Source: Russula earlei
Taxonomy: Eukaryota; Basidiomycota; Agaricomycetes; Russulales; Russulaceae
Assembly: GCA_025769875.1 (NCBI GenBank)
Contig: JAGFNK010000002.1
Coordinates: forward strand, 372,001-436,000
Length of the DNA: 64,000 nucleotides
Direction of reading: 5' to 3'
Shown: positions 21,633 through 33,247 of the stretch, one piece after another
Layout: each line of letters starts with the position of its first letter
Numbering within the stretch: the stretch's first letter is position 1
Notes under the pieces: model-generated
The model's database searches: none
Told to the model about the DNA's origin: nothing
The model's input: the letters and a program-made list of their open reading frames with translations, nothing else
Translations under genes and position numbers: made by a program

Positions 21633-23883
21633 TCAGTACGTCGCCCAGAGCGGTTCCGGAAAGACTCTCCGCATTGCTGAGAGGTACATTTGAGTAAGAG
21701 GCCTGAAAAGGTCCACAGAAATCGAAGACACGTACTACGCCAATGCTCCATCGCTTCCTCTTTTTGCCAGTCCATCAGCCGATTGCGAGTGTCGTCGAGA
21801 ACCCAGTTGCCTCCGCCCATGACATCACCACGTATAAATTTCATATCTACCTCGCGTTCCTGAAGCGTGTCAAAGATCGACGCGCGAAGATGCGAGCCTG
21901 CATAATCCTTCTCAGTCGGAGAGCGGAAAGGCAGCGGCTTCGTAGAAGGAGAACAAAAGAACACCTGCATTATGGAGCTGTGAGTGTTGCCTCTAAAGTC
22001 AGATGATTTAACGAACCAGATTGACAAAAGTGTTGATCATGTTGGGTTGATGAGTAGGAAGGTCGTGTAGGACGCGGCACTGGCCGAAACTGGTCTGCAA
22101 TGTTGCTAGGATTGCTCTCGCGGGATCTGAGTTCATCCTTCCCGCGAAGTTCTTGATCACATCAGTCAATGAGAGTGGATGATGCGTAGCGTGGGCTTCG
22201 TCTCACCACTGCGACCACGCCATCGGGATTCATAATAGTCTTTAGGTCTTCCCAAAATTGAAGTGTGAATAGATGTGCGGGCACTACACCGCCGGAGAAA
22301 CAATCATGCACCACGTAGTCGTACTTATCGGCATCAGAAACGCCATGTTGCAGGGCTGATGCACGCATCTCCGCAACGACAGTACGAGCATCGTTCAAAA
22401 AGACACGGTCGCTGCTGAGATCGGGTAGTCCGAAGTACTGACGAGATGCGTTGTAGACCGCTGGGTCGATTTCAATGACCGTGCTGTCGATATTCTGCCC
22501 GGCAAAGGAAGTGACCGCCGCCCCGGTCCCCAAACCACTATAAGGTATCAAGGTTTGATAATGCAGGGTAGACACAGGAGCCTACATGAACAGAGCTTTC
22601 TCCTGGCCGGGTTGTATCGCTCGGTCAGTCGTGTCAATTAAGCGAACGGCTTCTTGTAACACAAATGCGCTAAAAATGGGATCCCCAAGAGGAGTACTCT
22701 CAGAGTCGAGCAGGGGAGCACCACCGCTCGCTCTGGTCGACACTTTATCCCCGATCCAAAACCCGCCAAGGATGGAGTGAGACGCACGGAGATATCTGAG
22801 CGAAGTTGGGTGGCTTTCGGGTGTACCCGCCACCCCGGTATCGTACGGTAAGGTCTCACCAACAACTATTATTCCCGTGACGGATGGTACAGAGGATAAT
22901 ATCCGCAGAGGGAAATTAGGGTGTGTATAAGGTCCTGTCATAGGGTGAGCCAAAAGAGGAGGCCTCAGCAGCCAGAGCAGAGCCGAAAGAGCCAGGACGA
23001 CAAGGCGGGTAAGGAACCAATTTGAGGAAACAGGCGGCAAGGGTTCGTTCCCATTACGCTTCATGATCCTCGTCAAAGTCGAAGCGGGTGTCGGACGAAA
23101 AACATACAACGCAATGAAAACTCCACCAATCATGCGTAGCTAGGAAACTCATGAAGCATAAGTGTGGGAAAAGGTGATATCAGCACTCACGATGTCACTA
23201 CCAGAGTATCCGAAGCAATAGGAATCTATCAAGCTAGGCCAGACCAGTCGAAGTCCAGTAATGCTCGTGCCACACGCCACAGGTACCATAAAGCGCGCAT
23301 TGGTATTACCAGATGAATAGCCCTCGAATATTGCCTACATACACAGTGAGCTTATAAATAAGTCTCGATAAGAACGGTATATCCACACCGTTATCCGTTT
23401 CACGGTAGAGACACCCAAGTACAGGACTGGAAAGAGCACAATTATATGCGTGGCCGTGGAGCCGATAGCGGGATTATCAATCCTTCCAGTATAGAGCGCC
23501 GTCCAATAGGACGAGAAGGGTATCGAGGCAATCCAGACACCCAAGACGGCGAGAGAAGGCCACAAAGACGGCGCAGGTCCAAATGCGCCAGCGATTGTGG
23601 CAGCCCAAGCGACCCTTTCGAGGTGGAGGTCAACTGGAACGCTCCCGTACAGAGGATCCAAAGCGCGGACATAGAGAAAGGTAACGAGCGAATTCAACGC
23701 GACGAGGAAAAGTATGGGAAAGACGAGCAAGATGTAAAGCGGGGACGGCTTGCGTTCCTCTCCCTCCTGCGATTGTGATCGTGGGAGCTCCCGATCGCGG
23801 GAAGGAACGGAGACCGTCGCAGTGTGCTTCGCCCTTTTCTGTAATGCGGCTGCATTGTCTTGCTTTTTGCGTGATTGTGGCAT
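21633..23883 (-). CDS. multi-pass membrane protein with spermidine-synthase-like domain
   Basis: The start MPQSRKKQDNAAALQKR is followed by several hydrophobic helices (PLYILLVFPILFLVALNSLV, SLWPSLAVLGVWIASI, ATHIIVLFPVLYLGVST, MIGGVFIALYVF, FLTRLVVLALSALLWLL). A soluble Rossmann-like aminopropyltransferase/methyltransferase domain comes next: LRASHSILGGFWIG, ALFIGLGTGAAVTSFAGQNI with the nucleotide-binding glycine loop, VIEIDPAVYNASRQYFGL, FLNDARTVVAEMR, YDYVVHDCFSGGVVPAHLFT. It ends FPEPLWATY at 21633. Soluble spermidine synthase lacks the membrane half, so this is a distinct membrane-bound relative. Its reaction is not established; polyamine synthesis is possible but not shown by sequence. 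It shares a 175-bp divergent promoter with the SDR gene. Confidence 0.8.
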
Positions 23884-24058
23884 GGTTCGCCTGCCTGCCG
23901 ATGCAAGCGATCAGTGCAAGAATTGGCGCGGAGACCGTGGGCATATCACCTCCCCATTGCAACCCAGCCCAACGCTGTGCTCTCATCGCAGCTGCTTTCT
24001 CATCTCACACCACACCACGGCTGGTCCTGGCATCCCGTACTCAAAACAATCCTGAAGA

Positions 24059-25733
24059 ATGGAAAGCAACTCCGAGTCGTCGAGAGAACCCGCTCTCATC
24101 TTCGATAATTTCGACATCGACTTAGTCGTCAAGGTGTTGTCCCACACTGCATTCAGCGAGTCGCGCGATTTCTCCGTCGTTTTTGATCGAGATACTAACG
24201 CAGGGCTATCAGGTCCATTCTTCCTCTTTCTTCTGCCCGTCTTCTTCTTCTTTCACGGAAACAAGTTAAACGATCCCCCCATCGTAATAACATCCGTCTA
24301 TTGGGTCTTAGTGTCGTCATTCTGTGCGTTATTTTCTGACATCACATACCTGCGCCGAACATTTCCACAAGGGTTTTTGAAATGGTACTCTAGGTTATAT
24401 CGCAATCAAGGAAATTTGCTATTTGGGCCGGGCGCGGTTGACTGGGGTGAACAAATTGTCCTCATCACCGGAGGTGTGCATCTGCCCCTAGTTCGTTATG
24501 CATCTTTTGAACCATGGGCACAGGAGCCTCTGGTGTCGGGGAATTACTCGCAAATACCTTGGCAGTCCGCAATGTCACCGTTGTCGTCCTTGACATACTA
24601 CCTATTGTCACTGAGAATTGTACGTGCCTTGTCCCGAACTAACCCCCGTTGCCGTCAACAATTCATCTTCAGACAACATCACTTATTACAAATGCGATGT
24701 CACCAAACCGGAGGAGGTCGAGGCAGTTGCGAAGAAGGTCGTTGAGGAGGTAAGAGGCCAACGTCCTTCGTTTCACGCCGTCCATTAGAGCCGCTTTTTG
24801 CAGGTCGGCCATCCCACTGTGCTGGTCAACAATGCTGGCGTCGCCCAAGGGAAGCTCATTCTGGACCTTTCGACCGAGGACGTTAGACAGTCTGTATCTT
24901 AACCTCCAGCATAAGAATAAACAGTCACCTTACCTAACTTACGCTCTAGAACCTTCAATGTCAATGCTCTAGCTCATTTCTGGACTTTGAAAGCATTTCT
25001 CCCCGAAATGACCAGAAAGAATTCTGGCCATATCGTCGGTTTTTTTTTTTCCTCTCCGTTTCGTCATCATCAGCACCGCTGACCAGCCGTGCAGGTCACC
25101 GTAGCTTCGATTGCCGGACTGGTCGGGATGGCGCAAATGAGTTCGTATTCCTGCTAGCACGACGTTTCTGTGTCTTCGCCTCTAATGAAGTGATTCATAG
25201 CCGATTACAACGCATCTAAGGCTGCCGCTATTTCGCTACACGAGTCGTTGCGGTATGAGCTTGACAAGCAGTGCGTCCGTCAGAGCCAAACCGCAGAACG
25301 ACATCTCTAACCGCCCATGACTCAGTTATCGCACGCCCAACATTCGTACCACTCTAGTCGTCCCAGGACACATCCTTACCCCTCTTTTCTCAACCATCCG
25401 GTTCCCTAGCAGCCTGTTCCACCGATTCTGCTTCCCTTCCTTGGAGCCAATCACCGTGGTAAAGCGAATAATCACAGCGTTGGACGAGCAGCATTCGCAG
25501 ACGATATACTTGCCATTCTATGTGAACTTCGCCCCACTTCTGCGCTTACTTCCTAGCTTTCTGCGGGATTTCGTTCAATGGGTAACCGTCATTTTTCTCC
25601 GCTTGTCATCCACTAATATTATGTGCAGCTTACGAATGCGGATTATGCTATGGAAAGCTTCATCAAAATTTCCGGTCGCAGGGAGGATGAAGGGGCTGCC
25701 CCTGACCTATCTCGTCGTTCTAAGAGCGACTAG
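24059..25733 (+). CDS. short-chain dehydrogenase/reductase, membrane-associated (DHRS/RDH10-like)
   Basis: The N-terminus has hydrophobic stretches (PFFLFLLPVFFFFHG; VITSVYWVLVSSF) typical of membrane-bound SDRs. The Rossmann signatures are present after splicing: VDWGEQIVLITGGASGVGEL (cofactor-binding TGxxxGxG), TYYKCDVTKPEEVEAV, VLVNNAGVAQGKL (NNAG), the catalytic tyrosine/lysine in DYNASKAAAISLHESLRYEL, and TTLVVPGHILTPLF. The C-terminus ends DLSRRSKSD. About eight introns are used. A 48-nt candidate intron near 24334-24381 is a multiple of three with no stop, so its removal is inferred from the branch site rather than forced by frame. It probably oxidises or reduces retinoid- or sterol-like lipids, but the substrate is unknown. 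Confidence 0.85.
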
Positions 25734-26218
25734 GGCATTCACAGCAACTATTGGATGATCGCTATACTTCTCCGTTAATTTATCTGTGTTCTTCATAAGG
25801 GCCGGATATCGATATCTTAGCTGCCATGCAGCTAATGCTTGGTCCTTGGTGACTGGACAATGCTGTAAGCTCATGTACGAATGGGGTGTAGGCACTGCCA
25901 GCCACCATGAGAATAGCATCGGACAACTCTTTAATCTGGTCGTTGACATAAAAGTGCGGTGTTATATTCGCACTACCGGTAAAATGATTCTGCTGGGTAG
26001 CCGCCATGCATATAGAAACCAGGCCCACTTAATTCATAGAAGTTGCATGACGGGAGGGAGAAAGGTACATCGTTTGGATTCCTCGAGTTGGCGTCGGACA
26101 TCCAATTTATCTGACAGACAGTGCATGATGGAATATATGAAATATGGCGTGGGGGAGGTGGACATATAACGAGTAGGCGTCAAGACGTTCCGTCTCCAAG
26201 CACAGCAGTCAGGTTGTG
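25734..26218. other. intergenic, no gene recognised
   Basis: Short frames on both strands, none with a domain. It is the spacer between the convergent ends of the SDR and RPL35 genes. Confidence 0.4.
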
Positions 26219-26779
26219 TCATGCCGCTTTGACAGCATACTTCCTCCGTGGAAAGTGAGCATCCTTCTTTTGTTGCTTGAGCGTCTTGAGAGACCTTTCA
26301 TGCTGCGACCCAAAGTCTCAGCCGATGTGGACGAGCGACAGGGCCAAAAAAGAGAAGAGGGCTCGCCTTGGTCAACCGCCGCCGGATGGCACGGGTCTTC
26401 TTTGGTCGCAGGTCAAGAGGAAGGTATTTCTTGTCTTTGTAGTGTTCGCGAGTGGCTTGGCGTGCCTTTTGGTTGGTCACGGTGAGCACCCGAGCGATCG
26501 ACTTGCGCACAGTGTTGCTACGCAAAAGGATGAGTTCCCACACAGGGGATGAGAGGTGCGAAACATTACATCTTAGTCAATTTGGACGCAGAGCCGCCGG
26601 CGATCTTCTGTACCCGCAACGCAAGAAGCTCGTTTTTCAGCTCCGTCAGTTGCTTTGCCAAATCATTCTTGGTCCTGGTGAGAGGACACTCTGCACTCAG
26701 CAAACACGCACGGGTGGGTCCACGAGAGAATCCTAACGCACTTTGATTGAAGCTCGTATGCCTTGACCTTGTTTGGCAT
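26219..26779 (-). CDS. RPL35: 60S ribosomal protein L35 (uL29)
   Basis: Four exons give the complete protein: [93 protein letters not shown] and [20 protein letters not shown] to KYAVKAA. Length and composition match eukaryotic uL29, a protein of the large subunit near the peptide exit tunnel. The last intron (26303-26366) begins GC rather than GT (AAG|GCGAGC) and ends CAG; with it the frame continues correctly into HERSLK. The first intron follows codon 12, typical of ribosomal protein genes with early introns. Confidence 0.95.
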
Positions 26780-28399
26780 TGTGTGATGAAGGTCTAGATA
26801 CAGGGGCGTTATGAGCGATGATATATCGCACTATGATTTGAACGGCGGTGATTACCTGGAGGAGGATGGCCTTGAACTTGTTACAGTGTGGAGCGATGGT
26901 GATTGTTAAGAACTGGTATCTCGGTATGATGAACTGTACAGGTCTTCAGCCACAGTTCTCACATTTCCGGACCGCCATACCCGGAAGGCAATCCACGCCT
27001 GATCTACTGTCGTTCGTGACATGACTTCTCGAAAGAGCCTGTTTCGCCCTTGCATTGATCTTCATGAAGGGCGTGTGAAACAAATAGTGGGTGGTACGCT
27101 CTCCGAAACAGACCCAGGGTCCTTGAAGACAAACTTTATTGCAAAGTACGCTACCAGAGTCGCACCTTATATCACCAGTGCTAAGTTGGCCTGAAGAGAA
27201 ACGCCTGGAGATTTTGCACGGCTGTACAAACTACACGGACTAGAAGGCGGACATCTGATTAAGCTCGGACCACGTAACGACGAGGCGGCCAAAGATGCGT
27301 TGAGGGCGTGGCCAGGTCGGCTTTCATCTGCCCTCGTCGATGGCAGAGCATGAATGTGTGGCTCAGGGGGATTACAGATCGGCGGCGGAATAACTGACGA
27401 GAACGCCCTGTCGTGGATAGGATGTGGAGCTAGCAAGGTGAGATTTTCTTGTTATACCGCGTCTCCGTAGTAAACAGAGGTTCGTTCCGTCAGGTCATCG
27501 TCACCTCGTATTTATTTCCCAAACAAAAGTTCTCGCTCGAAAGGTTACGGACTATTTCTTCTCTTGTGGGGAAGGATCGCCTAGTTGTCGATATCAGGTG
27601 TGTCTGATGGCTGGGATGTCGCCAAGGATCTGCAACCAATGCTATTCAGTTGCCGACGGAGAGGACACAAGTGGATGGTAGCAATGAACAAGTGGCAAGA
27701 CATCACTGACACCGAAGTCTGTCAAGGCGCGCGAAGCGGTCCACCTCTGTCACTGAACCATCCATGCTGAGATGTTTTACAGAGACTTTAGACTTGTTTT
27801 CAAATTATTGCAGGTAAGACTGGAGTGCAGCTTCGAAAATGGGCACTCAAATAGGGACAAGTGAGTTTCTGGTGCATGCCGCGGACGTAGAAGGTCTCTG
27901 CCAGGGTATAGACGAGGATCTTGTCGCTCGTACGTTCTCTCGCGACTTTGTCTCTCAGTTCTAATGGGAGTAGTCCTCGGAAAATGGGCAACGATAACGA
28001 CGACATATGCCGGAGGTGCTAAAGGTGAGGTTCTTATGGTCACAGTGGGCTGGTCTTAACCGCAGTAAGACATCTCGGACTTGCGCACGGTCCAGCGAAT
28101 CTCTGATGGAAAAGTTGATCTGACCTACGGAAGGTCAGATGCCTGTCGTTGCTGCGTGATACGTGCACTGATCACCAGCATTCTAAGTGCTTTGGATATA
28201 TTCGGGGGAACTTTGGTCAAGTTTCAGGATCTGGTGGATTGGAATAAGACTGTTCTCTCGAAATCGTAGATTGTAGAGTAAATTCCATCGAAGGGAGTAA
28301 ATGGCATTGATATTCTCACTTTGTAGTTGCTGGCATTACAGCATTCAGCCCTACCGACTTCACCACTGCGTTGCATTGGAAGTCTGAGACTCTCCACCT
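26780..28399. other. no gene supported in 1.6 kb
   Basis: A minus-strand frame at 27800-28006 reads [20 protein letters not shown] and could be a gene remnant, but I find no flanking exons or family. The part next to 26779 should contain the RPL35 promoter. Confidence 0.35.
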
Positions 28400-30345
28400 T
28401 CAATACTTCAAGGAAGCTTCCAGTATTCTCGATATGTGCTCCCTTCCATCCTCACCAGCAACATCCCCGACACCTGGAGCAAGATCCAACACACGCCGTT
28501 GTGGCAACGTTCCTTCTACAAGCATTGGTACGTCATCTTTCGAATATCCAACCGCCTCAAGACCCCTTGGAACACCAAGGCCATCCAAGAAGGAGGCGAT
28601 AGCTTCGAAAAGGTGGCAACCCACAGCGCTGTCCGGAATGGAGGTTATGGACTGATCAAGGGAAGTGGTTTGCTTGAAAACGGCGAGCACCTGGCGGTGC
28701 TTATCAGGAGAGGAGGGCGCGGTAAACTGGAAGACTGCAGGGCCAGTAAGGGCCACACTGATCCCATGGGGTATAATCGGGTGATCAACTTGATACCCAG
28801 CATGTTGGTACTTAGGGCCCTTCTTGTTGAGACCAGAAATCTGGGAAAATGGACATAAACAAAATGTCAGAAATCGCAAGCAGTGACCTTACGGGATAGC
28901 TCATTCCGTGGCAGAGGTGAACGCCAGCATTACCAAACCCGATACCGGCAAAGGATGCGGCCAATCTACGGAGAAGACGTGAGCACCCCTTGGCTTCAAC
29001 AAGAATATAGAAGATATAATACAGTAATTGACGACGCGCTTCATTATCCTCCTTATTTTTGGCCACCCTGGGTAGATACTTCACCGTTTGCTCGAGGGCC
29101 CAGAAAGAAAAGATATCGGCAACGGGATTGCTGCCCTGATATGCGGGTCTGAGGATGGGATTCGCCGGTCTTGGTGAGCGTTCCGTGTAACTGTAACCAG
29201 GTGGATTAGGTTCAATAAATGAAGGCGACAAAGAAACGAACGGTATTGCGGTGAAACTCTCTAAGCTATGAAAAAGTACATCGAGGCCCGCGCTAATATG
29301 CACTGCGGTAGGGCAAGATTCTGTGTTGAACGTGTCGACGATCCCAAGAGTGGGTTTCAACGCGCGACTAGCGATGCCAGTCTTAAAAGACTTGGATGTT
29401 ATGTCAAGGATAGCAGTACCAGTCGTTTCAGAGCCAGTCCCGGCAGTAGTCGGAACTTGATGACCAGGAGTCAGTTTCAAGAAAAGTCCAGTATAGGTCA
29501 CACATACCTGCGATTAGAGGACGTAGGGCCTGTCTGATGGCCAGACCCTGGCCTATGGGGGCATTGATAAAATCATACAAGTCGGCGTCCTTGTATACTG
29601 TGAACCTTGAAAAAGTCAGTATGGGTGTTATAAATCAAAGACGGGTAGTGTACAGGTTGGCCGCTTTCGCAGTATCTATTACGCTTCCGCCGCCAACGCT
29701 ACGTTGTCGCAGGTGAGTTGAAAACCATGCCTCGGGGAGATGAAATTACGCACGCAAGGAAGTGTGAAAAATCGTGTTGTCTGGACCAGGCAATCGCATC
29801 CCGCCAAGAATCCTCTGTTGGCTCCGTCACAACACGGTCGAATATTTCGAAAGGTAAATCCTGTTGCGAGGAGAGTGACTCGATCGCCTTGAGGTAAGGT
29901 CAAGTGAGAAAGTGTGACACGACAACAGGTGAATCCACATGCCATCTTCATAGGGAGAAGATTGGCAATGTTGGAGTCTGTAAAAATCGCGACCTGGGAC
30001 AGGATCGCGTGAGCAATGCAATAAGCGGTGTCTCAGGACACGAACTGACTTTGGTTGCCTTCATGTTCTTCAAGTCCATACCAACTTCGCGAGTAACGCC
30101 ATCTCCAAATCGAAGATTGGACGCGGCAACCTACGTCGAAGGTTTACCACACCACATCACACGAACAAGGAGGAAGATACCTCGAAAGCATATTCCTTGT
30201 CCACCCTTTCGACTGGTGTTGCGAGCCTTCGGAGCTGGTTAGCGATCGCATGGACGTTTTGAGCAAGATGAGAACCATGACAAGGGCAGCTGGAGTGTTG
30301 TGAGGCGTTGATGAGCCTGAAAATGGCAGTACGGGAAGGTGCCAT
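28400..30345 (-). CDS. iron-containing alcohol dehydrogenase, mitochondrial hydroxyacid-oxoacid transhydrogenase (ADHFE1/HOT type)
   Basis: The N-terminus (MAPSRTAIFRLINASQHSSC, then RRLATPVERVDKEYAFE) resembles a mitochondrial presequence. Fe-ADH blocks follow: NLRFGDGVTREVGMDLKNMK, FEIFDRVVTEPTEDSW, FLAVGGGSVIDTAKAANLF (NAD-binding GGGS), PTTAGTGSETTGTAILDITS, HISAGLDVLFHSLESFTAIP (metal-binding histidine), NAGVHLCHGMSYP (second metal histidine), then GYQVDHPIIPHGISVALTGP and GTLPQRRVLDLAPGVG. The order and length fit the trans-hydrogenase that couples 4-hydroxybutyrate oxidation to 2-oxoglutarate reduction. Nine or so introns keep frame. One (29888-29942) starts GC (ATG|GCATGT). It diverges from the aspartic protease gene across 357 bp. 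Confidence 0.9.
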
Positions 30346-30702
30346 TGCAGGAGAGAGAAACGGTCAAACAGGGTTTTTGTACGCTATTAAGCGATGGTTG
30401 CTCCGGATCCGGGGTAAATCAGTTGCACCTGCGTCGTGCAATTGCACCACAGCGACACTCCAATCCTTAACGTAAATCATCTCGGTGATCAGAGCTCGAC
30501 TTTGCTCACAACAAGCCATGTTCCGTACAGTCATTTTGAGTGTTGACGAGCCAACCAAGCCAATTTCAATATCCCGCGTCCCTGAACGAGGTCATACATA
30601 GGCACGTTCGCTTCCTTCGCTCGCTCTCGCGGCCTGTGCGCGTCCAACTTTCGTTTCAAGTTTCGTTCCACTCTCCTTTCTTCTTTTCCTCCCCCTTTGG
30701 AG

Positions 30703-32890
30703 ATGAAATTCGTCGCTCTTTCGTACTCTCTCGCTCTTTGCACCGCCGCCGCACTTGCTCTCAAGTTCCCAGTCAAGAAAATAAGCAGACATTCCTTGTT
30801 GAGCGCATCCCGGTCCACAAGCTTCTCATCTTCATACTCCCCTCATCTCTTGGCCTCGTCATCAAATCCTTATCCAGATAGTTCTGATCTTAGGTGCGCC
30901 CCAACTTGGATTTAAGAAAAGCTTCGTGCACTCAGTGCTCGTCCTAAGCACGATCAATGACATGATTTACATTGCCAATGTGCGTTCAGCATTTGCGTAG
31001 CCTTACCCGCCTGTTGATTCACACTCCCAAGATCACTCTCGGAGGGGTTGGTGCGTGTCCCCGCCCCACCTTCAGGATGACACATCTCATCCTTACATAG
31101 ATTATCATTTGCAATTGGACTCTGGCTCTTCCGACCTTTGGGTAAAATCCAATGTGTCACCACTTCCGAACTCGAACCCAACGGTTAGTGCCTTCTTGGG
31201 CCCCGTATCGCCATGACAGCTGACTCGATAGTCAGGCAACGACTTATAATCTGACTGTGAGCCTTGGATCTTTCCCTGTTCCAAGTCGGTCTCAGCTTGA
31301 TTGACTTTCAGTACGGCATTGGGTGGGCCTTTGGGCACATATCATACTCTACCGTACAATTTTCTGGGTACTGTATATTCACCCTTCCCCGTGTCCTTGT
31401 CGGGCTCTAAGGCCGTTCTCTTTCAGCATAACCGTTCCGAATCAAGCATTTCTTGATGTATCCAGTGCTCAAAACCCTACTATCACCTATGGCGCAAGTG
31501 GTATCGTTGGTATAGGCTTCACATCTCTTTCGAACATCGATGCTCTCGTCCAAAAGACCGGCTCATCGTCAGGAAGCAGCCTTCTGTACAATATTTTTAG
31601 CAGCCAGACTCAGGAACCCAATTTCATAGCAGTCTCGTTACAGAGATCGACTGACCCTACTGCTGATGTCCAAGGAACTTTTCTCGTAGGTGAACTCGAC
31701 CCCCAATATGCCGCGGTCGTCCAGACTCCTCCGATCCCCACGTTCCCCGTGAGCAACCCAAGACGCTGGAACGTTCTGCTAGAAGCTGTTCTGGTTGGGA
31801 ATACAGGTTGTTCCCGTGACTAGCGCTGTCCCAACCGCTCCCTCAAACAGAGCAGTTGCATTATTGGATAGTGGGACATCTCTCAGGTGTGCTTACAATC
31901 CCTTGTTTCTAGTCTCATGACTCGGAGCGTCCCACAGCTACGCGCGACCCGATCTGTGTGAAGCGATCTACAGCAATATCACAGGGGCACAACAGGATTC
32001 ACAAACTGGTCTGTGGTCGATCCCGTGCAACGTCGAAATTGACGTTGCCATTCAGATCAAGTAAGTGTTATGTGACCTTGATATTGTGCGACCTCACAAA
32101 TTTCTCAGTGGCCAAGTTTTTCCTCTCCATCCCCTTGATATGGTCCCGAAGAGCATTTCTAATCCAGGTCGTTGTGTGGGCTCCTTCGTTTCTCAAGACC
32201 TTTCGGCTATGGTCACTGGTGACATGTATGTCCTTCCTTCGAGCAGATTTATTATTGTCACTGAATCGAACGTTGCGAACGTCCAGCGATGTTATTTTAG
32301 GCGATAACGTCCTCCGTTCCGTGTATTCTGTCTATGACTTTGGGGACTTTGATGATTCAGGAACCATGGGGAATCCATACGTCAAACTTCTATCCCTCGT
32401 CGACCCGGATGCAGCGTCCAAGGATTTCGCAGCAGCTAGGGGCAGCGTCGCCCGCACAAATATTACTTACAATGTAGCAAATTCGACGGTAGCGTCTCCC
32501 GTCGGCAGTACGGTCTCCCTGTCGAACGACATCACAGATACACTGAACAAGATCAACACCTACTTCCCCATTATGCTCGCGATCCTCGGGCTGAATGCTC
32601 TTGTCATCCTCCTACTCGCCATTGCTGCCTTCATTTATATCTGGCGTCGCCATAGTGCATCATCTGCGCCGAAGCAAAGGAGGGCTCAGCGATTCACCCC
32701 AATGCCCCTCGAAGCGGTGTCCACGGACTCACTTGCTCCACAGCAGCGCAAATCGATGCAACCTCGTTCATCACGCCAGGCCTACGAGGCTGTCTCGGCA
32801 GCCCTCACCGACGACACGGTCTCGCCTTCCCCTCCGAGCGGCGGATTCGATGACCAGTCCAATTCTGTTGCACGAGCTTCTTGGCATTAG
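30703..32890 (+). CDS. membrane-anchored aspartic protease (family A1, yapsin-like)
   Basis: A signal peptide (MKFVALSYSLALCTAAALA) is followed by NDMIYIANITLGGV and the first active-site motif LQLDSGSSDLWV, then TYNLTYGIGWAFGHISYSTV and GITVPNQAFLDVSSAQ, GIVGIGFTSLS. The second active-site motif is VALLDSGTSL. After RPDLCEAIYSNITGAQQD and DVILGDNVLRSVYSVYDFGD comes a C-terminal transmembrane helix (MLAILGLNALVILLLAIAAF) with a basic YIWRRH stop-transfer and a cytosolic tail to ARASWH. Both catalytic motifs are DSG. Near 31812 one extra base (ACA G GTTGTT) shifts frame between LLEAVLVGNT and VVPVTSAVPTAPSN; a 34-nt intron could remove it but is shorter than any other here. It probably processes secreted or cell-surface proteins. 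Confidence 0.85.
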
Positions 32891-33247
32891 GAATACTTGA
32901 CTTACAGAAGGTGTGGGTATGTTCCTTGTCTGGTTGGTCCCGAATACGAAGTCGCATTTAATTGCTCAGTCATGCGCTCTCACCTTGCCCTGTTCTAATG
33001 TTGTCTTGCTAGCAAGTGTATGATACATTTACGAGCCACGGTCTGCCATCTGTTACCCATGTTTATATTTCTTATCTTTGGACTCATACCCCTGGACATC
33101 TGTGAATCTTTGGTATACTCTGGGTAATCGAATTATTATATAGAGTTGAAGTCTCCAACAAAGTGATCGGGAATCAGCATTCCTATTATTGAGACCACGA
33201 GATCCTTGCACAGGGAAGCGCTTTTATATGCGAATCCGATACAGCGA
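32891..33247. other. intergenic, no feature seen
   Basis: Spacer between the convergent ends of the aspartic protease and PPR genes; A/T-rich, with nothing recognisable. Confidence 0.4.

Noticed and set aside
31778..31811. 34-nt intron to restore the aspartic protease frame
   Set aside because: Shorter than any well-supported intron here and it would remove LLEAVLVGNT, which looks coding; a one-base insertion is simpler, though not proven.
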